From: Numida meleagris
Taxonomy: Eukaryota > Chordata > Aves > Galliformes > Numididae
Assembly: GCF_002078875.1 (NCBI RefSeq)
Contig: NC_034409.1
Span: forward strand, 15,477,111 to 15,541,110
Reading direction: 5' to 3'
Length of the DNA stretch: 64,000 bases
Positions 12,550 through 26,360 of this stretch are shown here, piece by piece. The notes below the pieces were generated by a model. That model was given only the letters and a program-made list of their open reading frames with translations. It had not been told where the DNA came from and did no database searches. Every line of letters begins with the position of its first letter. Within the stretch, counting starts at the first letter, position 1. A program made the position numbers and the translations under genes.

Positions 12550-14952
12550 GTACCTGGATCTCATGGAGCAGCCCCAGGCACAGAGACTGGGGAGCTGATG
12601 AACAAATCCCACAGAAAAGCATTTTGGTGATGTTGGTGGCCAGGCGTACCACAGCCTTCTGTGCCAGGGGAAGTGCAGTGATTGCTTGTGCCTTCACACC
12701 AGGTATGCTGCTTTCAGACAAGCCAAGAGGTCTGAATTATTGGGGCCAGGTCACTGCTGTGTGGAGTCATTTACTGATGGAAGAGAGGGGTGCTGTTCCT
12801 CAGCATTGCTGTAGAGCTGGACAGCGACACTGAGCAAAGACAAATGCTACAGCTGAGGCTCACATACCTTCAGATGAAGGCACTGTGTGCAAATGGATTT
12901 CTTTCAAAACCCTGCCCCTATGCATGTCACCTCCACCTGACTTTGTTCTCAGAGGAGATGGATCAGACTGTGTTGGTGAGCCATGTCTCGAGGCTTAAGC
13001 AACTCACTTAAGTGACTCAAAACCTACTTTCAAGCTTTTCTTCACAGCCCTCTGAGACCATAACAAATTGTTCAAAGTAAAGCTGAAGTAAGCAAATGTA
13101 TGCAGCTACTCACAGAGCTCCAAGTACTCTTTCAGAAGTGCATCCAGACCTTGACAGCTCACTTGAAATCATGGGATTTGCCACCACCATGTGCATTGTC
13201 TCTTGACAGCCCTCAAAGCAGAAGTGCTGCAGTGGTAGCTGGGTGTCTCCACGTCAGTGCAGGACACAGCCTCGGGACATCTGTACCAAGCCACATTTTT
13301 GGCTTCTGAACTGCATCCAGTGCATGGCGCACATGGACCAGGAGCATCTCTAAGAGAGCCATCAACCAAGGTCATGCACATAAATGACAGATCAGCCACT
13401 GCTCTCTTATCAGCCAAAAACATTCTGGCATCAGGCAGAGGTTGCACGAACAGGACCAGAGAGCAACGTTCCATATGCACAGCCATGGTGGGAAGTGGTT
13501 GCCGCTCCTTCCCAGCCTCGGCTGGGCACAGAGGAGCAGCAGGACTTGGCTTAGCCAAATGTTTTCTCTTGGATCTGTTCTCCATTCCAGGAATTACTTC
13601 TGTCAGGAAGGATTAATGAAGCATTTCATTTATTAAATGGGAGCATTTGGTTGCAGTGAACTCATACAGTTGTTTACTATTTTATTTTATGCATATTTGT
13701 TTTTAACAAATGTTTCTGTTTTAATACGTACCTTTGCTATAATCTGTTCCTTTACCTAAACATTTTTCAAAGTTAACAGCATTAATAAGCATTTGTATAC
13801 CACATGCTGATCAAAACACCTGTCCACAAACACTGTTTCCTTAATTTGCTTAAGCCAACAAGATATTTACCCAGAATTCAGCTAAAGGAGATAGCAGACA
13901 ACTTTCTTCCTTAACACAGTGCTGGTAGAAAGTACTGACTTTAAAACTGTGCATAACACAATCAGTGGGATTGAAAAACAGCTCTCTGAAGTAATTCTAA
14001 GCTCCTGAGTATACTTTTAACCTTATCTCCTATCTTTTATCATTTATTTTCCTTTTTTATTTTTTCTTGTTTGTTTGAGAAAGAGAGAGAATTTTTTAAA
14101 CTTCAGCAGATTTTAAAGAGCACTTAAAATGTGAGCTTTTTTCCTCATGATGTTCCTTCCTAAGAGCTATTGAGACGATATGAATGTATTGGATACAATG
14201 GACAATGAATACTTATCTATGTCTGATTTAAGCAGGTACAGCTTGTACTGCTTGTGTGAGATAACTAAGAGGGGGCTTGAGACAACATCTAAGTAGTCAC
14301 CTTTGCACGCATCATTTGTTGCTTGTTTTGATTCAGGCTTTATATTTTCTTTCACTGTCTTTCAAAACAGTGAGATTCAGAAGGCCACAGGTATTTGGGA
14401 CGCCTGCCTACTCTCAGGTAAATATATATATTTTAAGTCTTCAAAGTGTTTTTAGCATATGGATATGCTGATTCTGAATGCTGTATTAAATATTTAAGAA
14501 AAAAACGCATAAAAAGATGTAGGAGGTATCCAAATATAAAAACAAAGATGGGTATCTATACTGTACAGCTGAGGTGAGTTCTGGGGACAGATGTGAGTTG
14601 CAGTAGAATTCTGCCTATATTATTTGACAGGTATCAGCATCTTGCTCAGCTGCAAAACACCACTCAGCTCAGTAGTTCTGATTGTTACCGGCCCCTGCCT
14701 TAAAGAATGTTTATGCATTTTATATTTTACATAAAAAACAAGCCAGGAACTGAGGACCCAAGAGTTCAAGTCTGCCCCTTCTCACTGAGAACTCCAGTCA
14801 ACGAAGCTGAAACTTTGTTAGTCTTTTCCTATTGCGAGTCATAATGTTGGATCTACAGAGCGGTCAAGATGGCCCTTGTGAATCTTTCTGGTCACTGCAG
14901 TATTCCCCTTGGAGCTGTGTCCTAACAAAGACATAGAGAAGAAACCTGACTT
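12550..14952. other. No gene found; unique sequence
   Basis: Several 60-140 codon frames overlap on opposite strands at 13.1-13.6 kb in moderately GC-rich sequence, with no recognised domain. One short segment with good flanking splice sites (14371-14417) is listed under findings. Confidence 0.55.
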
Positions 14953-15335
14953 CATAGTATCATAAAATCATTAAGGTTGGAAAGACCACTAGGACCACCC
15001 AGTACAACCATCAGCCCATGTCTGTGGCCACTCTAGACCATGTCCCTCAGAGCCATGTCTCTACCTTTCTTGATCACCTCCAGGGACAGTGACTCCACCA
15101 CCTCCATGGGCAGCCTTTGCCAGTCCCTCACTGCTCTTCCTGAGAAGAAAATGCTTCCTAGTATCCAACCTGAACTTCCTCTGGTGCAACTTAAGGCCAT
15201 TAACTCTCATTCTATCACTGTTACCCAGAGAAGAGGCCGATCCCCACCATGCCACAACCTCCTTTCAGGCAGTTGTAAAGAGAGATAAGGTCTCCCCTGA
15301 GCCTCCTCTTCTCCAGATTTCATCTCTCTGCATTA
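14953..15335 (-). mobile_element. CR1 LINE, 3' fragment (antisense)
   Basis: The segment begins with the reverse complement of the CR1 tail (ATCATAAAATCATTAAGGTT) and continues through the GGCAGCCT...CAGTCCCTCACTGCTCTTCC core toward the GGTCTCCCCTGAGCCTCC region. Open frames on both strands here are CR1 shadows. Confidence 0.9.
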
Positions 15336-16732
15336 CTCTGCTGTGCACAGTTTCACACAGAGGCTTTGGAGAGCACAAAAATATTGCAATTCATATGCAG
15401 GGAGAAAAGCCTCTGCATTAACATGTATTTTGACTATGTGTCTCGTGCAGTTTGCCTCCCAGAAACAATGTAGAAAACACTTAGCCTTCTTTCTTTTCTG
15501 TAATATGAAGGTGCCTAAAGGTTTCAAGTGAAGATCAGAGCAGCTCTGTACTGACCATGGCAGAAATAGCCAAAAGATGGCTCTTGCCCCAAGGACCTGG
15601 GCAGCACAAGGACATAGCAAGGAAGACAAGACAGGGCAAAGAGCAGGAGGAATTTTAAAAAAGATGGGGCAAGCGAGATTCTTGCCTTTTACCTGAGAAG
15701 ATGAGGAGGACAGGTTGAGAGCATTGGTGCTGTGAGCCATGAGCATGTGCTGCCAGCTGAAGGGCTGGAGTTGAACAGAAACAGGGTTGGTTCAGCACTT
15801 CACATGTGAATGACCAGCTGCCTACATCCACTCTGCGTTTGTCACCTGCTCCCATGGCACCCAGAACCTTTATGATGTCAAACAGTTAATTCATCAAAAC
15901 ATGTGAATTCTTTCACTTTCTTTTATTTTTTTTTTTCCAGATAGGATTTGGCCTAAACAGACTAAACCCTTAAAAAATTATGATTTTCTTTCTTTTCAAA
16001 TTTTTTTGCTCCAATGTATTCCAAATTTAATTAGGGAATGGCATTTCGACTCCAAGGGCTCAAAAACCCTGTAAAGGAGTCAGCCCTCCAAAATGAAACG
16101 TTTGGTGTCTGACGGCATTAACCCGCTGTCTGTGCAGCTCTGTACCGAGTTCTGCTGGTGGCTGCGGGACGCACTGGCTGGCACCTGCCAGATGAAAGCT
16201 TTCCATAACGCTCTGATTCACTTGCACCAACAGTTTTATGCTTGAAGTTCCAGTGTTAAAGATGATTTTAATTAGCTTATGTTTTCCCACCATCTATTGC
16301 CTTAAACCAGAACTGCCCTTGTCTAATATAAACTTCTGGAATATTTTTCTCTGAACTCTTTTTATGCAAATGTGCTTTCATTTTAAATTAAAATTTGTTT
16401 CAAGTGGAGATTAGGGCACTGTTTTAGAAACGCGTTGGTTTGTTTTAACAAACTGTGCCATCTGGTGAGAAAATATGTCCCCATCACTGTGCTTTTAGCT
16501 TTATTATATCAGAAACTCTCCAGTGTCTAAGACTGAGTTTGGGTTGTGTATTAACCCATGCATATTAATTAATTGCTAAGCTTTAAACATACATCTTAAT
16601 ATTACTGTAATTATTTCTGAAGATCCTAAATGAGAGTTTGAATGAATAGATTGATAATGAGTTACTTCATGCTGGCACCACGCAGTGTCTCTCCAGGCAG
16701 CATGCCCCGCTGTCAGCTCAGCCCACGCACAG
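15336..16732. other. No gene found; unique sequence
   Basis: AT-rich unique sequence. Open frames are short and unrelated to known families as far as I can tell. Confidence 0.55.
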
Positions 16733-17197
16733 AGTGAGGCCCCACCTGCAGCTCCGCATCCAGACCCAACATGAGAAGAATATGATGGAGAGGGTTCATG
16801 AGGATGATCAGAGGGTTGGAGTACCTCTCCTACGAAGAAAGGCAGAGAAAGTTGGGGTGGTTCATCTTGAAGTAGAGAAGGTGCCTACAGGAAAGGTGGA
16901 AATGGACTCTGTGTCAAGGAATGTATAGGTAGGACAAGGATTAATGGCTTTAAATGAATAGAGGGGAGATTTAGATTGTGTATAAGGAAGAAATTCTTTA
17001 CAGAGAGGGTAGTGAGGCCCTGGCACAGCTGCCCAGAGAAGGTGTGGGTGCCCCAATCTTGGAGATGCCCAAGGCTGGGCTGGATGGAGCCCTGGGCAGC
17101 CTGAGTTGGTGGGGAGCACTCATCCCATAGCAGGGGTTGGGACTGGGTGGGCTTTATGGCTCCTTCCAACACAAACCATTCTGTGGTTCTATGATTT
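16733..17197 (+). mobile_element. CR1 LINE, 3' fragment
   Basis: Starts near GTGAGGCCCCACCTGCAG and runs through GGCCCTGGCACAGCTGCCC and GGATGGAGCCCTGGGCAGCC, to a tail ending GTGGTTCTATGATT. It is a CR1 subfamily member like the copies at 24.8 kb and (antisense) 37.2 kb. Confidence 0.88.
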
Positions 17198-20100
17198 GTG
17201 TTCACAGAAAAGCTGAGGAAATGTCAATGAATGTAAAAAGGCCAACAGTTACCTGCCTAGTAAACCTGTGGCCCTGAAGCTGATATTTCCCATTCCCATT
17301 CCAAAACCATAGTGGTGCTTTAGGCCTACCTGCTTGCGTTCCCCAGTGAGCACTTCTACCTCTAATGAGGTGCTCCACCTGGCAAAGAGGACCTGGGGAA
17401 GGGAAGAGAAAAGGACTGGCTCATGCAGCCTGCTCATGCTGCCAGGGCCACATAGTCCAGTACCAGGCTCACTGCTCTGGGTGAGGCAGATTCACACACA
17501 CTGAGGTCCAGCCCCTCACTTTGCACAGCTACATTGTTTGTTGGAATGAGAAACGTGACACACTTGAATTCTCCACACAGGCTTCATTTGATCGGAAGAA
17601 GAAATTGGGTCTGTCGCTCCATGTTTTAAATGCTTCATTTAAACCACACTGTTCTTCAAGTGTAAAATACAGATTTTCTACTTTGGGACAGGCCAGGAAG
17701 GCTCAGGAGCAGGTCAGGGCATTACATCAGCTGTGCTGCTCCCACATCTCCAACTATTCCTGCAAATGCCCACCACCACAGCTCCCACTATCTTGAGTGA
17801 GATCGCTGAGGCAATGTGGCAGTACAAAGAGACAACCTGTACCTTGTGAAACCGCACTCGTGCTTCATTGTCTTCCCTCTACGTGTTTTGTCTGTGGCTG
17901 GAGAGATTCCGGCTCTGAGATCATTTCCCAGCTGGCAGGTGCACCAGGGGCAGGATAGAGGTGGCTAATGAGGGTTTAACCAAAGGACGCTCTGCATTGG
18001 AAGCCCTCTCGCAGCTTACTGCTTTCCTCCTGCTTGGCTTCAGCTGCGAGGTGGGCAGGGGGCTCAGAGCCCTGTTAGTGGTGACAGAAGTGTCTCAGCT
18101 GGAGGGATGCTGCTCGGAGAGCCATGACTCAGCCGCCTTCGGCACGCAGCCTCCTCGCACGTACCCGTTCTGCCTTCCGCCACTCATTTATCTGGCCTCG
18201 TTAAAGCCCGATGTAAAACTAAAATCATTCATCATCTGTGATTAAATTAGTGCCCCCATAAAACTTTAATACGCCTGCTGAAAATTAGCCACATTCTAAA
18301 TGCGCTCTCCTAAATATTTTACCAAACACTTCCCATTGAAGAGGATGCACAACATTTTTTTTTTATTATTTACAAGGACAGTGTTTAAGTTTAATTGCAG
18401 TGTTTAAAGACAATGGAAGTTCTCCTCTGAATTGCACATTGCACATTGCCTGGAGCCCACAGCCCACCCGTCATCCAGCGACCGAGCACAACTTCAGAGC
18501 GTGCCTCATTGTGTTCTGAAACACACATCATTTTCTATGCCGAGATTCATAATTTGGGGAAGTTATTTTAAGTAGTCTGAACAAGAAATTGTGGGAGCAA
18601 CGTGGGGATGGATGATTAAATGCGTTTGTGCGTTGCACAATGCCATTGCTGAGGCACATCAGGCAGTCACTCGGTTTGCAGCACAGACTAAGTAGGAGGA
18701 CATAATTCCACTCTGTGTGTTGTAATGACTGGGATTTGCGGTTTAAAACCAGCATAGGGTCTATGGTGCAACTCAATGTGGAGAAAAGCATAAAGTCGTT
18801 AGTGCAGGAGTATGATAGTTATCATTAGTGCTATTTGTTAAACGTTAATTATATTCCAGGCTTAACGCAAGTCAGGAAATAACAGCTCCTGTTCCACACT
18901 GTTTGCAGACCTGGCACTCTCTGCAGCACTGGAGGGTGGGTCCTGGCTGTGAGGGGTCCTTCATGGTGCTGCTGTGGGGTCTGCTCCACCTGGTGCTTGT
19001 GGCTTAGCCCCACACACCCCATCCCCTCACCAGGGAGAAGTCATTTCTCCAGCATCAGTTCTGACAGAGGGAGCAGAGACTGGAGCTGGGGCTTCCACAT
19101 GCTGTGTGAATAACATAAGAAGCAAATTAATGGGCAATTGTAGAACAAAGGTGTCGGGGTTCTTATCAAATTGTAGCGAACCTTAAATCCACACCCATGT
19201 GGAAGGGAGTTTTCGGTATTATTAATTTGCAGTGATTAATGAGGACTCTGAGTGGCAAAGCAAAACTTGATGTGCTTTTACTGTAACGGTGGATAAACTA
19301 AGAAACACAGCAGAGAGTACGTAGGAGAGGGCATAGGAACAATGTTGTAGGGCTCTTTGTTAAGCTGGTAACAGCATCCAACACTGTTTTTTCTCAACCA
19401 GGATATTCCCCAGGGTGTTGCGACGTGTTCCAGCCCTCTTAAGAGCTAGTCATTCCTACAGGAATGACTGAAATCTTAAACACTTCTAAAATTATTTAGA
19501 AAGAGGCTTCTTTCCTGAAAAATGTGCAGCCTCCTGAAAGCTTCGTTATTTACTATGCTCAGGAAAACACAAGTACTTTCCGATTCATTTTTTCCTCTGG
19601 GAAACTCAATTACAAAACATGGTAATAAGAGGAATTTTTTAATCTTTTAGTATAAATAGATAGGTTTCATTTCTTAACATAAATAGGCAGTGTTTTTAAT
19701 GTATAGAAATAGATATGCTCAGAATACCAACGCATCCTCCAGCAGGCATCACTACTGTCAGCTTTTCAAGGAAGTGCCAGCTCTCTGTTAAAGGGAAAAG
19801 CATATTAGCATGCACAACACATGCAGCAATTGCATTTTTAGGTGAGGAGAATGTCCACATTTCAGGTTGTTCCTTAGGTTTGGCAGGAGGGTGAATAAGG
19901 CATTTCACAGGATTGGTTCAGTAATTCTTCTACCAATGCCCTTGGGTTGCCAGTTTCTCCTTTCACCATCAGAAGGGTTTTTAGACATGAGGTGCCATAT
20001 ATAAGAAAAGAGAAAAAAACAAATACTGCTTTATGTGTGACAAATCTTGGTTACTCCATCAGATGTGAGTTGATCCAGAGGACATGAGCTTACCAGGAAC

Positions 20101-23100
20101 AAACCCCATCACCAGCCTTGGCTACAGGCCATGTATATGAGTTAGGAGTCCCATGCTCCACCTCAAGCAATGGATCCTCATGCTTCAGGATCCCAGCAGC
20201 CCCTCGTTGAACAGGGCCGTTGCACAGCCTGATTTTGACACAGAACTGGCATAAAAATGAGGCTGGGAAAATAACCCCAAAATTCCTTCCAGACCCAGTG
20301 GTCACCCTGCCCAAGGAGCAGGGAAATTCATGCACACAAGCAGAAAACATTTTGGAGAAATCTACAGATGCACAGTGGTGCTGTTCGCTGGGTGTGGGTG
20401 GGTGATGGGACATGGATTCAAAGAGTATGGAAACATCACTATGTGCTCCTGTAAAAAAAAAAAGAAAAATTACTTTTGGGTGATATTATTTGAAAAGAAC
20501 CTGGCAGTGGTAACACTGAGAAAGGAGAAGGCATGAAGAAGGTAAGCAGGCTCTGCAGGGACTCATAACTCAGAGAGCAGAACATAGCTTCCATCAGAAG
20601 GAAGAAGACTGGTGAAGTGTTGGTAGTACTACTTAGAGATGAGATGCTGTAGAGAGGCTGCGGCTCTAGAACCTCTTCATCAATTCAGCTGTCGCCATTA
20701 GCACATCAGAAGTGAAAAGGCCAAAATTAACAGTGCAAAATGCTGTAAAATAGGTTATTCAAATTCAGAATGTTCTGAAGTAGAAAATGCTGAATGAGGA
20801 CTGGTTCCTACGCATCGGAAAATTTGCTAACCCAGAAATAGTAGAAATCACGGACCTTATAACAAGAACAGCCACATCCCTGAAGACACACCTCAAAGTG
20901 AAGGAGTGGATAAGAGATTCAACCACAAAGCATCATTTTGCATGACAGAAAGCCAACAAGTCACTGTTTCTATGGATAATGGATCAGCCTGCTGCAGATC
21001 ACCAGGTGCTGAAAGCAGCCAGCATCCTGGGCACCAGGCCAAGCACGCTGCAGGTGAGGAAATCACCATGCAAGAGGCTGGAGGCAGATTCTCAGTGCTC
21101 ACAACCGAAGCAAGACTTGATCAGTTTTCTTCCTCAGCGCAGGCACCTCTTTTGTACAATTTCAACAGTACAGAAAGAAAATAAAGGTCATTAGTTAGGT
21201 TGAAATAGCTGATAAACTCCTCTGCCAGGACTTAATCTTCTCAGTTACACATATAAAAAAGTCATCCATCAAATCATTTTTAGATGCTGTGTGTTTTGAA
21301 GGCATCAGCCGTTAGCATGGACCTCAGTTACATCCTCTATAAACTGGGAGACTGCATACTCTTACACCAGCAGTTAAAATAATCCTCACAACAAGGTCTT
21401 TTCCCACCAGTAGAGATTCACCTCTACGAACACTGGTCTTATTTGGGGAAACAGTTGTGGAAAAGTGAAAACTGATGTTTTGAATGATGTGCATGGGGCT
21501 ATCCGTCAGTCTGCTTTCACTGAATCACAGGAAGATGACCATTCATCAACCTCGTGTAACTTGAAGGAGAAGTCTGATGTGGACTTGCCATATTTAAACA
21601 CCAAACCAAACTTGTGTTTAATTTTCTAACCCCAGCAATGTCTCAGAGACCCTGGAGACCTGCTTACAGTCAGGACCTCTAGCAAAAAATTCCTGCACCC
21701 AAGGAGATGTTGCAAATCATCATTGCAGTTGGTACAAGTACAAGAGTTCCCAAAGTACCTTTGGGGTCGATCCAGCTCTCCAGCAGGAATAGCACAGAGA
21801 GAAACTATGTATTTCAAAATCTTATTTTCAGGGCATTGGCCAGCCTAAATCAACCTAGTGCTTGACTGCTGTTGTCCAGGATTCCACTTCTTTCCCCAGC
21901 CATATTCTCCTCTGCACAGACATTTCCATGGCTAGAAATGAACTCTACCAAAAACCTGCTACATCTGAGAGGCAGTTGAGTCCCATGCACCAGCTCAACA
22001 TCATGTGTGTGAGAAAGTCCACATCTCCAAGGCCAAGGTGTGGGACAACCGTACTGAGGACACTGTAGCCTTGCTTAAAGCTATCCAACAGATGATGAAG
22101 GAGCAGTAACCATGCAGAAGAGCTCCACAAGGTTTCTTATGAGGCCCTTCATGCATTAGCATGAAATGTATGACTTCTGTGCCTATGGAATAATTATGCC
22201 TCCAGTGTCCTATTGCTGCTCGCTGGAAGTGTTTAAGTATTTCAGCAAGGCTTGTGACAGCATCTGCCAGGCACAATTCAACTCAATCCTTCTTAATGAT
22301 TCATTTTCATGAATTGTACATCTATTTTAAGTGCAGTGCGGTTACTTCAGAGAGAGTAGTAATGAAAATTTAATATTTTTGACTTCTTACACTGTCGTGG
22401 TAAGCATAAGATGCAGTCACTATTGCAGTCACTCAGGCAAAGTGCCTTACCAGAGCCCTAGTATGCTTTCTTGGAAAATGGACCAGATTAGTTATGGTAC
22501 AGTTAAAGGAAGAATACATATGTAATTCTTCACCTGCATGAAGAATCTCTTTTTGATTAGTAAGTATGTAAATCTTAAATGCTATTATGTAAAAGTATAT
22601 GTATCATCAGGCAGAGAAGGTGTCATCATTAAGTATGTAATCATAAATCCATAATAATAGGAAAACCTATCTAGGTGAAGTCTAGAGATACAGCCACATT
22701 CCGAAAAATCTCGTTATGACTGGGGGCATGAACGGCTGAAATGTGTTGGCAGAGCTGGGGATGGCAAGCGGCACACCAATATGACTCACCTCCCCTTGAC
22801 ATCTGTCCTATCCTCCGCTGTCCTGGGCGGAAATTGCCATGTAATGGCTTTAAAACAGAAGGCCAGAGAGAGAGGACATATCTGCTTGGAGATTTTTCTT
22901 TGCACATTATGTAGTGAATTGCATTGTACACTGAGGAGACAAAATTGGTGAAAACTGCATCTTCTCCAGGCAGATCACATTTCAGAGCAGCCATGCCCTC
23001 CTTCTAGAGATCCGTAAATCACTGCAAGGCATACAAAGCTGGAGAAAAGCAAGCTTCAGCTGCTTTACTAAAATTCTCAGGGTCACATTTGTTCTTCTCT

Positions 23101-24118
23101 AAGGTCAGTGTCGAGCGTGAGCTACAGAGCTCAGGACAGAGGTGGGGTAGCAATGTCAGATGCCAGACAGCCCTACACTACATGACACTGAGATATCTCT
23201 CCATTCCCTTTTGCTGCATAGTTCGGCGTGTGCTACTAGGATAGATGCATAATAACACACTTAAGCCATTTAGACCTGAAAATTGGACATCAGGTACATT
23301 TAAAGAAGTGTTGAAACAGAGACATTAGAGGATTCCTGAAGAAGAATGCTGGCTGCTCTCCCAAGCCTTCCAGAGACTTCTGACACTTCTTTTTAGCATT
23401 TTGTCCATCCAGCATTGCTGTTGGCAAGGAAGCAGGGATAAAAAAAACATAAATAAATCCCATGGTGTGTGATCTGCATTTTCTGCTGTGAGCTATTGCT
23501 CTGACAAAAAGAATCATTCCAACTTCTCCAGGTAATATCACATTCCCCAATTAGTCCTGAAGGTGGGCGTGAATATTTGTTCTTGTGTCACAAGCACTCA
23601 GTCCCGATATATACCTCTCAAATATATGCTGAGGACATATTCTCATTTATCTTCTGCTCTTCAAGGCTAATCTAGTGAAATTGCTGATTCCAGCAGGTTT
23701 TGAAGAGTGAAGCCCAATAAACTAAAGAAAGACACTGCAGAAATATCACTCTGAGGGAAAGCTCTGAAGGATGGCAGAAGATGCGTGGTCCCAGCAATGA
23801 AGAAATATTTTTTTTTGGTAGGACAACTTAAAGCAAAACCTTGGCCATTGCTTTTATATGCACAAAATAAGATGCTTCCCAAGCATGGGGCATGACGTCA
23901 AATGTCCAATAAATATTTAAATAGGTGTCAAGCGACCCCACCAAAGAGCGGGCTGGGGAGGCAACAGAAGGAGTGGCTCTTACCCAGAGGACAGCTAAGG
24001 GGAGCCAAGGGCCAGCACCAGACCTCCCCCAGCAGAGACTGCAAAGGAGCTGTAATAATGTTTTGTCACTTTCCTGTGTCCTTCCCCAAGGAGAAATTTG
24101 TAGCATTGCGGCTTTCTC
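17198..24118. other. No gene found; longest early CR1-free stretch
   Basis: About 6.9 kb without a recognised transposon. It contains the 19.45-kb hairpin and small local repeats such as the triple CATTGCA at about 18436. No supportable exon chain was seen. Confidence 0.55.
19448..19469. repeat. Perfect 10-bp hairpin
   Basis: AGTCATTCCT, AC, AGGAATGACT. The stem is perfect with almost no spacer. No T-run or gene is associated with it. Confidence 0.85.
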
Positions 24119-24569
24119 AGAATCACAAAACCACAGGATGGCTGAGGCTGGAAGGACCCCCTGGGTCCCTCTGGCCCAACCTCTACCCCAGCAGGAACAC
24201 ACAGAGCAGGGTGTCCAGGGCCATGTCTTCTGGACATGGCTTCTGAGATCCCCAAGGAGATCCGCAGCCTCTGGACAGCTGTGCCAGAGCTCAGCCACCT
24301 GTACAGCACAGAAGTGCTGACTGTTGTTCAGGTGGCACCTTTGTGTTCCAAGTTGTGCCCATGGCCTCTTGTCCTGGAATTGGGCACCACTGAAAAGAAT
24401 CTGGCTTTGTCTGCATTGTCTTCCCTTTAAGTATTTGTATACACTGATAAGACATTCCCTTATCAGTTTCTTCTCTATACTAAAATGTCCCAGCTCTTTC
24501 AGCCATTTCTCACTGTGAGGTGCTCCAGTCCCTTCATCATCTCAATGGTCCTACACTGGACTCTTTCTT
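24119..24569 (-). mobile_element. CR1 LINE, 3' fragment (antisense), older copy
   Basis: The tail region (AATCACAAAACCACAGGATG) is followed by the GGCTGGAAGGACC motif and later the CCCAGCTCTTTCAGCC and GGTCCTACACTGGACTC blocks typical of antisense CR1. It is more diverged than its neighbours. Confidence 0.82.
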
Positions 24570-24785
24570 GTATGTTCATGTCTCTCATACTGAGTTTTGT
24601 CTGTTACTGAAGTGTCTCTCAGTGGTTATATTTATGCACATCAATGCTAGCAAGGCTTCCACCCATGTCACCAGTCACTTGTTCCTCTGCCATGGGCATC
24701 AACCACCATGCTTGGGTGCATGACTTGAGCATGGCCTTCCAGGAGCTTAACAGCAGGAGGGGGATTGACTTTTTACATTGTATAA

Positions 24786-25062
24786 TAGTGACAAGACAAG
24801 GGAAAAAGGCTTTAAACTAAAAGAGGGGAGATTTATGTTAGATGTTAGGAAGAAATTCTTCACTCAGAGGGCAGCAAGGCCCTGGCACAGCTGCCCAGAG
24901 AAGCTGTGGGTGCCCCATCCCTGGAGGTGCTCAAAGCCAGGTTGGATGGGGCCCTGGGCAGTCCGAGCTGGCGGGTGGCACCCAGCCCATGGCAGGGGGG
25001 TTGGAACTAGATTATCTTTAAGGTCCCCTCCAATCTAAGTCGTTTTATGATTCTATGATTCT
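24786..25062 (+). mobile_element. CR1 LINE, 3' fragment
   Basis: Contains GGAAGAAATTCTTCACTCAG, GGCCCTGGCACAGCTGCCC and GGTTGGATGGGGCCCTGGGC, and ends with intact tandem ATGATTCT repeats (ATGATTCTATGATTCT). The right edge is therefore exact. It points away from the antisense copy about 220 bp to the left. Confidence 0.9.
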
Positions 25063-26145
25063 AAGATGCAGTGACCTCAACAGCTGCCTGCGCACAGCAT
25101 GAGGTCTCATGGTCGTGCTACCCACTGCAACTCCCCAGTGTCTTGCACAAGCTTCATCATCTGAAATGCCAAGCAAATATACTTTAATTTGATTCAGTGT
25201 TGATCGTATTATTGATTAAAGCTGGGAGATAGTCTGCACTTTTCTGTGTGTACAGGCAAGACATATTTGGATGAAGAGAAGCCATTTGCAGCTACCCGAG
25301 GGAGAATAATTTGAATTATAAATGATGTTTTCAAAAATACTTTACCTAGTATTATAGACAGAGAGTATAAATTAATATCATGATTAACTTTTTAAAATCT
25401 GATCTTATCTGTGGCTGGCACAGAGGATTCCTTTATGTTCAGTCTATGCAAATGAGTTGAAAGATATATAGCCCTTGCCCAAGTCCTTATAGCTAAGCAA
25501 TGTCCCCGAGGTACAGCCCTAGCATGTGCCTTAACAGTTTTTTTTTCATTGTTTTTCATTCTTGAGCTATATTTAGGAGTACGTAAGAAGCAGAACTGAA
25601 TTCTCTTGCTCTAATTTTAAGTGAGAACAAATTTGGTGAAGCTGCTAGTGATGTATGTTAATACAAGGCTCTGGAAATGATGGGTGGATGTGAAGAGATG
25701 GGATTCTTCCACGTAATCAGCACAACAAACACGTTCTCAGTACCAAAATTACATGAACAACAAATTTCCCCTGACATTGCAGCTACAAATTCTGAGAGGT
25801 TTTTTTTGCCAGAAGTTGAAGGAAACAGAGAGAAATTTAAGTGGTATTATACCCTACCAGACGGTTAAAAACTTGGGGTGCAGGAATTAGAGGTTATCCT
25901 TTCTTCTGAGGGAGAATTAAGGTCAGAGTTGAAATTATCTGTCAACACCTACCTGTTTTATCAACTAGCAGTCAGATTTTGACCTCATCAGTGGTACCAC
26001 TAATCCTGACAAACTCAATTTGATTTTAGGTAAGCTAATACTACAGGAGGCATTTTTTTTTTGCCTGGGGATGAGTACTTCTGGTGCCACATCAGCTCAA
26101 TGGGACCTTGAGTATTGAGCCTCTGCTGGACCTAGTAGCATAGGC

Positions 26146-26360
26146 TCATAGAATCATTAAGGTTGGAAAAGACCACTGAGATCACTCAGTCCAACCATCA
26201 GCCCATCCTCACTTATACTGCCCACTAACCATGCCCCTCAGTGCCACATCTCCATGTTTCTTGAACAGCTCCAGAGATGGTGACTCTACGACCTCCCTGG
26301 GCAGCCTGTTCCAATGCATTACCACTCTTTCTGAGAAGAAAATTTTCCTTATATTAAGCA
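26146..26360 (-). mobile_element. CR1 LINE, short 3' fragment (antisense)
   Basis: Starts at the reverse-complemented tail CATAGAATCATTAAGGTTGG and includes CCTGGGCAGCCTGTTCCAAT and CTGAGAAGAAAATTTTCCTT. Recognisable CR1 is lost after about 26360. Confidence 0.87.

Noticed and set aside
13100..13616. Overlapping 119- and 138-codon frames on opposite strands that could suggest an exon
   Set aside because: No recognised family, no matching splice sites, and both strands are open because the segment is locally GC-richer.
16021..16320. Candidate conserved noncoding element
   Set aside because: The sequence looks unique and non-repetitive, as does 18.2-18.4 kb, but conservation cannot be judged from a single sequence. 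A multi-species alignment would decide.
23828..24320. Overlapping frames of 104-156 codons on both strands
   Set aside because: The region partly overlaps an antisense CR1 fragment. No domain, splice pattern or homology is recognised, and opposite-strand frames of equal quality argue for chance.
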